Below, in pieces: positions 6,199 to 11,099 of a stretch of 11,099 nt of DNA. The position numbers and the translations under genes were made by a program. Source of the stretch: an uncultured Massilia sp. (GTDB taxonomy: Bacteria; Pseudomonadota; Gammaproteobacteria; Burkholderiales; Burkholderiaceae); the NCBI GenBank assembly GCA_946886065.1, contig CAMPHU010000154.1:1-11099 (forward strand), in the 5' to 3' direction. How positions within the stretch are numbered: position 1 is the stretch's first letter; each line of letters starts with the position of its first letter. Under the pieces are notes generated by a model. The model had not been told where the DNA came from, did no database searches, and worked only from the letters and a program-made list of their open reading frames with translations.

Positions 6199-7458
6199 AT
6201 GAGCACCCCCACCCAACCCGAGATGACCCCGCGCGCCGCCTGGGCGTTGATCCTGGCCGCCAGCGCCATCCTGATGATCACGATGGGCGCGCGCCTGACC
6301 ACCGGGCTGTTCCTGTCTCCGATCAACAGCGCCACCGGCCTGGGCATCGCCAGCATCAGTTTCGCGATGGCCGTGGCCCAGCTGTTGTGGGGCGCCTCGC
6401 AACCCATCTTCGGCGCCGTGGCCGACAAGTACGGCCCTGGCCGCGTGCTGGTGCTGGGCGGCGTCATGCTGGCCGTCGGCACCGCCGCCACGCCCTTCAT
6501 GAGCACCCAGTGGGGCCTGATCTTTTCCATGGGCATCCTCTCGGCGGCCGGGGCGGGGGCCGGCAGCTTCTCGATCCTGATCGGCGCCACCGCCCAGCGC
6601 CTGCCGGCCTCGCGCCGCGCCTTCGCCTCTGGCTTCATCAATGCCGGCGGTTCTTTCGGCCAGTTCGTGTTCGCGCCGCTGATGCAGGCCATCATCGCCG
6701 GCGCCGGCTGGGTCTACGCCATGCTGACCATGGCCGCCGCGACCTTGCTCACCATCCCGCTGTCCTGGCCGCTGCGCGGCAAGAAGGCGGCGGCGCCGGC
6801 GCCCGTGAGCGGCAGCGCGATTCCTTTGCCGGCCTCGATCACGCTGACGGAACAGCTGCGCCAGGCCATGCGCGACCGCAGCTACCTGTGCCTGCACGCC
6901 GGCTTCTTCACCTGCGGCTTCCACATCGCCTTCCTGGTCACCCACCTGCCGGGCGAAGTCGCCCTGTGCGGCCTGCCGGCCGGCGTCTCGGCCACCGCGC
7001 TGGCCCTGATCGGCCTGTTCAACATCCTCGGCAGCCTGCTGGCCGGCGCGCTGTCCTCGCGCTACCGCATGAAGAACCTGCTGGCCCTGATCTACGGCAG
7101 CCGCGCCCTGATCATCATCGCCTATTTGATGGCGCCGAAGACCGCGTGGACTTTCTACATCATGGCGGCGGCGCTCGGCTTCACCTGGCTGGCCACCGTG
7201 CCCCCGACCGCCGGCCTTGTGGGCAAGCTGTTCGGCATGCGCTATCTCGCCACCTTGTTCGGCCTCACGCTGCTGTCGCACCAGATCGGCGGCTTCTTCG
7301 GCGCCTGGCTGGGCGGCCTGGCCTTCGTGCACAGCGGCGACTACACCTGGATGTGGTACGCCGACATCCTGCTGGCCGTGGCCGCCGCCCTGGTCAACCT
7401 GCCGATCCGCGAGGCGGCGCCCCGGCAGGCGGCCGGCTTGGCCGCGGCCAAGGGCTGA
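6199..7458 (+). CDS. MFS transporter
   Basis: A 419-residue inner-membrane protein of the major facilitator superfamily with about 12 hydrophobic segments in two halves, joined by a loop at roughly 193-226. The signature motif between helices 2 and 3 is clear: GAVADKYGPGR at 72-82 (G72, D76, K77, G79, R82), with a weaker copy GALSSRYRMK at 283-292. Overall pattern (TTGLFLSPIN, SFAMAVAQLLWG) recalls monocarboxylate or YcxA-like MFS groups, from memory; the substrate is unknown. The start at 6199 is chosen because AAGGAGA (6187-6193) stands five bases before it; an in-frame ATG at 6157 lies inside the leader stem and has no such site. It has its own promoter and operator candidate, and a small gene follows 2 bp after its stop. 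Confidence 0.93.
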   Translation: MSTPTQPEMTPRAAWALILAASAILMITMGARLTTGLFLSPINSATGLGIASISFAMAVAQLLWGASQPIFGAVADKYGPGRVLVLGGVMLAVGTAATPFMSTQWGLIFSMGILSAAGAGAGSFSILIGATAQRLPASRRAFASGFINAGGSFGQFVFAPLMQAIIAGAGWVYAMLTMAAATLLTIPLSWPLRGKKAAAPAPVSGSAIPLPASITLTEQLRQAMRDRSYLCLHAGFFTCGFHIAFLVTHLPGEVALCGLPAGVSATALALIGLFNILGSLLAGALSSRYRMKNLLALIYGSRALIIIAYLMAPKTAWTFYIMAAALGFTWLATVPPTAGLVGKLFGMRYLATLFGLTLLSHQIGGFFGAWLGGLAFVHSGDYTWMWYADILLAVAAALVNLPIREAAPRQAAGLAAAKG

Positions 7459-7460
7459 GC

Positions 7461-7769
7461 ATGGCGCGCGAGGCCTGGGCCTACCGCGAGGTGGCGGTCG
7501 AGTCGGTGTTCGACGCGCGCAGCGGCCGCCTGCGCATCCGGCCCATGCCGGGCCAGGCCTATGCGACCAGCCTGCGCGTGCAGTGTGCGCGCGCGCTCTC
7601 CGATCCCGCGCAGTATCCGGCGGGCACGCGCTTTTTGATCTCGGCCAAGCTCACCGACCGCCAGGGCGGCGAGCCTTTCCTCTACGCCTGGCACGGCGAT
7701 CCGGTGCGCGTGCTGAGCAAGCGCCAGGCGGCGGTCTTCCTCGAGCAGTACCGCCGCCTGCGCCTCTAG
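7461..7769 (+). CDS. Hypothetical protein, 102 residues
   Basis: I do not recognise this protein. It is short, basic (15 arginines), soluble-looking and without signal peptide or membrane segment; it has a single cysteine (C42). Strand-like stretches (YREVAVESVFD, GRLRIRPMP, TRFLISAKLTD, EPFLYAWHGD) suggest a compact mostly beta fold with a C-terminal helix (KRQAAVFLEQYRRLRL). The ATG at 7461 lies 2 bp after the MFS stop, with AAGGG at 7450-7454 six bases upstream. That tight link implies co-transcription with the transporter, and a shared role is inference only. G/C-rich third codon positions match neighbouring genes, which supports real coding. Confidence 0.78.
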   Translation: MAREAWAYREVAVESVFDARSGRLRIRPMPGQAYATSLRVQCARALSDPAQYPAGTRFLISAKLTDRQGGEPFLYAWHGDPVRVLSKRQAAVFLEQYRRLRL

Positions 7770-7775
7770 GAAAAA

Positions 7776-7786
7776 ATGGTTACCAT
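7776..7786. repeat. 11-bp palindrome before the FMN reductase gene
   Basis: ATGGT-T-ACCAT is a perfect palindrome around a central T, preceded by a run of six A (7771-7776) and located 38 bp before the reductase ATG. It could be a small operator; no -35/-10 pair was found that it would control. Chance occurrence is possible. Confidence 0.3.
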
Positions 7787-7824
7787 CTGGACTCCATCAC
7801 CGCACTCAACCGGAAAGGAGCACC

Positions 7825-8376
7825 ATGGCAACTCGGAACATCGCCGTCATCGTCGGCAGCCTGCGCAAGGAATCGTTCACCCGCAAGGTGGCCCAGGCCA
7901 TGATCGAACTGGCCCCGCCATCGCTGCAGTTGGAAATTGTCGAGATTCGCGACCTGCCGCTGTATAACGAGGACGACGACGGCGCCACGCCGCCGGCCGC
8001 GTTCACCGCCTTCCGCGAACGCATCCGCCGGGCCGACGGCATCCTGTTCTGCACCCCCGAGTACAACCGCTCCATTCCCGGCGCGCTGAAGAATGCCATC
8101 GACGTCGGCTCGCGTCCCTACGGCAAGGCCGCCTGGACCGGCAAGCCCTGCGCCGTCGTGAGCGTGTCGCCGGGCGCGATCGGCGGCTTCGGCGCCAACC
8201 ACCACCTGCGCCAGACCCTGCCTTTCCTGCAAATGCCGACCATGCCGGCGGAAGCCTACCTGGGCGGCATCGCGGGCAAGTTCGACGGCGCGCGCCTGGC
8301 CGACGACTCGAGCCGCGCCTTCCTGCAGACCTATGTCGACAACTTTGCCGCCTGGGTGGACCGCCATGCAGCCTGA
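7825..8376 (+). CDS. NAD(P)H-dependent FMN reductase (ChrR/YieF-like)
   Basis: A 183-residue flavodoxin-fold oxidoreductase. GSLRKES at 11-17 is the phosphate-binding loop for FMN, and PEYNRSIPGALKNAIDVGSR at 78-97 is the hallmark of the NADPH-dependent FMN reductase family, which includes E. coli ChrR (YieF) and azoreductase-type enzymes that reduce quinones, chromate or azo dyes. GAIGGFG at 117-123 lies in the flavin pocket region. Proteins of this kind usually form dimers or tetramers in the cytoplasm. The ATG at 7825 has a strong AAAGGAG (7814-7820) four bases upstream. It is 55 bp after the 102-residue gene and overlaps the VOC gene by 11 bp. Physiological substrate is not deducible from sequence; quinone protection is one option. 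Confidence 0.94.
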   Translation: MATRNIAVIVGSLRKESFTRKVAQAMIELAPPSLQLEIVEIRDLPLYNEDDDGATPPAAFTAFRERIRRADGILFCTPEYNRSIPGALKNAIDVGSRPYGKAAWTGKPCAVVSVSPGAIGGFGANHHLRQTLPFLQMPTMPAEAYLGGIAGKFDGARLADDSSRAFLQTYVDNFAAWVDRHAA

Positions 8377-8806
8377 TGCACGGCATGTCACCCACCACGC
8401 CATCCCCGTACGCGGGCTCGACCATCTCGTGCTGCGGGTAACCGACCTGGAGCGCATGGTGGGCTTCTACGGCCAGGTGCTGGGCTGCCCGGTCGAGCGC
8501 CGCCAGGACGAGATCGGCCTGGTCCAGCTGCGCGCCGGCAGCGCCCTGATCGACCTGGTGCCCGTCGACGGCAAGCTGGGCCGCATGGGCGGCGCCGCGC
8601 CGGGCCCCGAAGGCCGCAACCTCGACCACCTGTGCCTGCGTGTCGAACCTTTCGACGAAGCGGCGATCCGCGCCCATCTGGCGGCCCATGACGTGGCCGC
8701 CGGTCCGGTCGAATCGCGTTACGGCGCCGAAGGCGAGGGGCCGTCGATCTACCTGCAGGATCCGGAAGGCAACACGGTCGAACTCAAGGGACCGCCGAGC
8801 CGCTGA
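8366..8806 (+). CDS. VOC family (glyoxalase-fold) protein
   Basis: A 146-residue protein made of two beta-alpha-beta-beta-beta modules of the vicinal oxygen chelate superfamily. The first begins RGLDHLVLRVTDLERMVGFY (16-35) and the second NLDHLCLRV (85-93), ending in IYLQDPEGNTVEL (128-140). Likely metal ligands are H20, H88 and E139; the usual glutamate at the end of the first module is replaced by D63 (ALIDLVP), so metal binding is plausible but not certain. Members include glyoxalases, dioxygenases and fosfomycin-type resistance enzymes; the exact reaction is unknown. The start at 8366 is chosen for GGTGGA at 8355-8360; an upstream in-frame ATG at 8333 has no ribosome binding site. It overlaps the end of the reductase by 11 bp, implying coupled translation. 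Confidence 0.9.
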   Translation: MQPDARHVTHHAIPVRGLDHLVLRVTDLERMVGFYGQVLGCPVERRQDEIGLVQLRAGSALIDLVPVDGKLGRMGGAAPGPEGRNLDHLCLRVEPFDEAAIRAHLAAHDVAAGPVESRYGAEGEGPSIYLQDPEGNTVELKGPPSR

Positions 8807-8861
8807 GCCCGCTGGCGGGGCCTCTCCATATGGACCGCACCGGCTTCGGATGCGCGACCTC

Positions 8862-8877
8862 GGGCACGTTTGGTGCA
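8862..8877 (+). promoter_or_regulatory. Candidate sigma-54 (RpoN) promoter of the phasin gene
   Basis: GGGCACGTTTGGTGCA matches the -24/-12 consensus TGGCACGnnnnTTGCA at 10 of 12 defined positions and has the required GG (8863-8864), ten bases, GC (8875-8876). A start near 8888 would leave about a 100-nt leader. The rest of the 180-bp gap between the VOC and phasin genes holds a palindrome TCCATATGGA (8825-8834) and a small hairpin AGCCT-ACT-AGGCT (8906-8918); no sigma-70 promoter was evident. GG-N10-GC arises by chance often in GC-rich DNA, so this is tentative. Confidence 0.4.
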
Positions 8878-8986
8878 CATCAAACGCCGCGCGGGTTGCG
8901 GCGCTAGCCTACTAGGCTCGTGTCGCAGCGCGGGCCCGTGGACGCGCCCGGCACGCCGTCCAATCATCCTTTCAGTGAGGAACCGC

Positions 8987-9568
8987 ATGTACCCATTTCC
9001 ACAATCCGTGACGCCGGCTGTGCGCAGCCACATGGACGCACAAGCTGCGTTCGTGAACGAGATGTCGAAATCCCTGTTCCGTTCATTCCAGCACATGTGC
9101 GACCTGAACATCCAGCTGGCCCAAACCCTGCTGGAGGAAACCACGCTGGCCGGCCAGCAGGTGCTGAGCGCCGACCGCCAGACCGGGCTGCTCAGCGCCG
9201 CCGCGTCGCGCGCCCAGCCCACCTCGGAGAAACTGCGCTCCTACCAGCAGCACATCGCGCGCCTGGCGGCCGAGGCCCAGGTCGAGCTGGCGCGCGTGAC
9301 CGAGCAGCATGTGCAGAACACCTCGCGCACCGCGCGCGCCCTGGTCGACGAGGTGGCGCGCACCACCGCCGAGGAAACCGAGCGGGGCATCCGCTCGCAG
9401 CAGGAAGCCATGCGCGGCACGGCCGATCCCTTCGTCCGTCCCAACGGCGAAGCCCAGCAGATGGCGGAGGGCAGGGGCGGCGCAGCGTCCCAGGCCCAGG
9501 CTGCCCAACAGGCCGCCCAGACCCAGGCCGGCAAGGAAGCGCGCCCGGCCGGGAGCACGGCCCACTAG
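8987..9568 (+). CDS. Phasin family protein
   Basis: A 193-residue helical protein. Residues about 12-110 fit the phasin_2 family (PF09361 type): an amphipathic run with FRSFQHMCDLNIQLAQTLLE (31-50), a central stretch around SADRQTGLLSAAASRAQPTSEK (61-82) and a helix YQQHIARLAAEAQVELARV (86-104). Phasins coat polyhydroxyalkanoate granules and control their number and size. After about residue 145 the protein turns into a low-complexity tail rich in Ala, Gln and Gly (for example QAQAAQQAAQTQAGK), probably disordered. The start at 8987 is supported by GAGGAA (8977-8982). The gene stands alone and its TAG stop interlocks with that of the acyltransferase on the other strand. Which granule protein class it belongs to is not resolved. 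Confidence 0.87.
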   Translation: MYPFPQSVTPAVRSHMDAQAAFVNEMSKSLFRSFQHMCDLNIQLAQTLLEETTLAGQQVLSADRQTGLLSAAASRAQPTSEKLRSYQQHIARLAAEAQVELARVTEQHVQNTSRTARALVDEVARTTAEETERGIRSQQEAMRGTADPFVRPNGEAQQMAEGRGGAASQAQAAQQAAQTQAGKEARPAGSTAH

Positions 9569-10785
9569 GCGGCTCTTGCTTCGGCTTCGGCCGGTTCGCT
9601 GCGTGCGCCGCCAGGCGCAGGCAGCGGCGCCAGGCCGAACAACGGACGCAGGAAGCGCACGCGCCGCACCGCCTCGAACAGGGCGAAGCAGCCGGCGATG
9701 GTGAGCACGGCCAGTAGCAGCGCTTCCAGTCCCGGCGCCAGGCGCAGGGGCTTGAAGGCGTGCGCCAGCACCACGATCAGGGTCTGGTGGGCGATGTAGA
9801 CCGGGAACACCGCTTCGGTCAGGTAGCGCCGCGCCGGGCCGTCGGCGTCGAGGTGGCGGCGCGCGAAGCCGCAGGCCGCCACGATCGCGCTCCAGGCGCA
9901 CAAGGCGTAGACGCAGCGAATGAGCGGTAGGAACCGCATCATGATGGCGGCGCCGGGCGCGTCGTCCGGCGTGGCGTTCCACAGCACCACGCCGGCCCAG
10001 CCGGCCAGCGCCAGCCCCAGCGCCGGCCAGCGCTGGGCCGTCATCTGTTCCCAGAACCGGGGGCTGCGCGCCATCAGGGCGCCGAGCAGGAAGGGCAGGA
10101 AGTAGGCGGCATGGTTGTACCAGTCATCGACCAGGCCGTGGGTCGAGGGAAAGCCTTCGACCAGCAAGATGCGCACCAGGCCCAGCAGGGCCGCGGGCAG
10201 CAGGAGCAGTTTCCAGCCGGTGAGCAGGCGCCCGGCGCGGGCCGCGAGCGCGTCGATGCGGGCGGAGGGAAGCAGCGCCGCCAGCAGGCCCAGCAGCATC
10301 GTGTAGACCCACAGGTAGGCGACGAACCACAGGTGGTTCCAGGTCGGCAGGACGAGGCAGTCTTCCCGGCAGAAGCCGCCGTAGGCGCTGTAGTAAAGGC
10401 GCATGAAGGCGCCGAAACCGTCGCCGTAGCCGAGCTTTTCGACCACCTCGAAATAAGGCTGGGGAGGCACGATCACGGCCATGCCGAACAGCAGCGGCAC
10501 CAGCAGGCGCAGGCTGCGGCGGCGCAGGAAGGCAGCGGTGCCCAGGCGCCCGACAAGGAAGCGCGAGGCGGCGCCGGCGACGAAGAACAGCAGGGTCAGG
10601 CGCCAGGGCGAGGACAGCATCATGAAGGGCTCGGGCGTGTCCGAGGCAAAGGGGCTTTTTACGTGCCAGTCCCAGCTCACGTAGTACATGCCGATGTGAT
10701 AGGCGATCAGGACGAAGAAGGCGAGGATGCGCACCCAGTCGAGGAAGTAGAGGCGCGCCGCCGGATGGCGAGTTGGAGTCTGCAT
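9565..10785 (-). CDS. Acyltransferase family 3 membrane protein (OpgC-like)
   Basis: A 406-residue polytopic inner-membrane protein with about 10 hydrophobic helices, matching the acyltransferase-3 family (PF01757), which moves acyl groups from a cytoplasmic donor onto periplasmic glycans or lipids. Family features: LDWVRILAFFVLIAYHIGMY (15-34) with the conserved H30 in helix 1, LFFVAGAASRFL (66-77), a basic loop FLRRRSLRL (86-94), HLWFVAYLWVY (151-161) and FPVYIAHQTLIVV (327-339). The layout is like OpgC/MdoC, which succinylates periplasmic glucans, but other targets are equally possible. The tail (residues 388-406) is Pro/Ala/Glu-rich. The ATG at 10785 has a weak GAGAG-type site upstream. 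It follows a LytTR regulator gene on the same strand after 121 bp, so that regulator may control it. Confidence 0.9.
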   Translation of the reverse strand: MQTPTRHPAARLYFLDWVRILAFFVLIAYHIGMYYVSWDWHVKSPFASDTPEPFMMLSSPWRLTLLFFVAGAASRFLVGRLGTAAFLRRRSLRLLVPLLFGMAVIVPPQPYFEVVEKLGYGDGFGAFMRLYYSAYGGFCREDCLVLPTWNHLWFVAYLWVYTMLLGLLAALLPSARIDALAARAGRLLTGWKLLLLPAALLGLVRILLVEGFPSTHGLVDDWYNHAAYFLPFLLGALMARSPRFWEQMTAQRWPALGLALAGWAGVVLWNATPDDAPGAAIMMRFLPLIRCVYALCAWSAIVAACGFARRHLDADGPARRYLTEAVFPVYIAHQTLIVVLAHAFKPLRLAPGLEALLLAVLTIAGCFALFEAVRRVRFLRPLFGLAPLPAPGGARSEPAEAEARAA

Positions 10786-10849
10786 GGTCCGCTCTCGAAA
10801 TGAGGATGGCGCAAGCTTGCCGCCGCGCGTCCGCCCGGACCAGCGGAAT

Positions 10850-10874
10850 GGGGCGAAGCGGGAGTGGGGCGGGG
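10850..10874 (+). other. G-quadruplex motif upstream of the acyltransferase gene
   Basis: Four G-runs (10850-10853, 10860-10862, 10866-10869, 10871-10874) with loops of 6, 3 and 1 bases meet the standard G3+N1-7 rule. The motif is on the template strand for the minus-strand genes, in the 121-bp gap between the LytTR gene and the acyltransferase start. The remaining gap is GC-rich, with a GCAAGCTTGC palindrome at 10811-10820; no clear promoter was found. Confidence 0.5.
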
Positions 10875-10906
10875 TGAAACGGAGCGTGGCGTGGGCGCGT
10901 CGGGCG

Positions 10907-11099
10907 CTACGGGCGTGACGCCTGCAGTCTCTCCACCAGCGCCGCGCGGTACTGGCGGCTGCACGGCACGCTTGCCCCGCTGCGCAGCACGAGCTCGCAG
11001 TCTCCCTTGTCGAGCGCCACGATCCGGTCGATGCAGGCCAGGCGCACGGCCGCGCGCCGGTGGCAGCGGACGAAGCCGGATCCCAGGCGTTCGAGGAGC
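10907..11099 (-). CDS. LytTR-type DNA-binding response regulator, C-terminal part (partial)
   Basis: The complement of 10907-11098 reads an open frame of 63 residues ending in TAG, with no start inside the window, so the gene continues beyond the right edge. The sequence fits the second half of a LytTR DNA-binding domain: GFVRCHRRAAVRLACIDRIV in place of the usual F-x-R-x-H-R-S-x-x-V-N-x-x-x-I, then a beta-strand pair with a SG turn (CELVLRSGASVPCSRQY) and a closing helix ALVERLQ. Such domains sit after a receiver domain in LytR/AlgR-type response regulators, which bind direct repeats upstream of targets. Cysteines replace common positions (RCHR, PCSR). It precedes the acyltransferase on the same strand; the receiver domain and any kinase gene are not visible. 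Confidence 0.85.
   Translation of the reverse strand, partial: LLERLGSGFVRCHRRAAVRLACIDRIVALDKGDCELVLRSGASVPCSRQYRAALVERLQASRP

Noticed and set aside
5980..7332. 450-codon minus-strand open frame over ispF and the MFS gene
   Set aside because: Low-complexity Gln/Gly/Arg/Ala composition and full overlap with two well-supported genes.
8333..8365. Earlier in-frame start for the VOC protein
   Set aside because: No ribosome binding site and deeper overlap with the reductase; the VOC fold begins well after 8366.
8807..8822. Intrinsic terminator after the VOC gene
   Set aside because: The GC-rich inverted sequence gives only a 4-bp stem and no T-run follows.
8870..8986. N-terminal extension of the phasin frame upstream of 8987
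   Set aside because: The added residues do not look like phasin, lie over the promoter region, and a good GAGGAA site precedes 8987.
9083..9982. Minus-strand frame of about 300 codons across the phasin gene and acyltransferase end
   Set aside because: Different frame from the acyltransferase, Arg/Gly/Ala-rich, no domain.
10707..10964. 85-codon minus-strand frame bridging the LytTR and acyltransferase genes
   Set aside because: Pro/Ser/Arg-rich, overlaps the ends of both better-supported genes, and has no ribosome binding site that I can see.

Overview
The window is an ordinary stretch of high-GC (about two-thirds G+C by eye) betaproteobacterial chromosome. The end of a nuo (complex I) operon carrying a DUF2818 gene after nuoN, together with ispD-ispF, a phasin and the general protein character, points to Burkholderiales, most likely Oxalobacteraceae (Massilia/Telluria/Duganella type). 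That genus guess is from memory and was not tested by alignment. Bases 1-55 are not genomic: they are an Illumina Nextera adapter remnant ending in the Tn5 mosaic end, so this is a contig edge.

Layout. (1) 56-3528, + strand: last codons of nuoL, then complete nuoM, nuoN and a small DUF2818 membrane protein, closed by a clear intrinsic terminator whose stem starts at the last base of the DUF2818 stop codon. (2) 3575-6071, + strand: a tight four-gene unit with gaps of 4 bp, a 4-bp overlap and 7 bp. It encodes a Nudix ADP-ribose pyrophosphatase type hydrolase, a secreted HExxH protein of unknown function, and IspD and IspF of the MEP isoprenoid pathway. (3) 6079-7769, + strand: a promoter overlapped by a perfect 8-bp inverted repeat, a structured 5' leader, an MFS transporter and a 102-residue unknown protein. 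(4) 7825-8806, + strand: a ChrR/YieF-like NAD(P)H-dependent FMN reductase overlapping by 11 bp a VOC (glyoxalase-fold) protein. (5) 8862-9568, + strand: a possible sigma-54 promoter and a phasin (PHA granule surface protein). (6) Minus strand: an acyltransferase-3 membrane protein (9565-10785) whose stop codon interlocks with the phasin stop in one CTAG, preceded by the C-terminal end of a LytTR-type response regulator (10907-11099) that runs off the window.

Functionally the genes cover respiration, isoprenoid precursor synthesis, nucleotide housecleaning, flavin redox chemistry, carbon storage and cell-surface acylation. All genes are intact except the two cut by the window edges. No phage, CRISPR, IS, tRNA or rRNA was seen. 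I found no convincing new multi-gene system. The best leads are the unknown secreted HExxH protein locked into the isp operon and the operator-plus-leader arrangement in front of the MFS gene.
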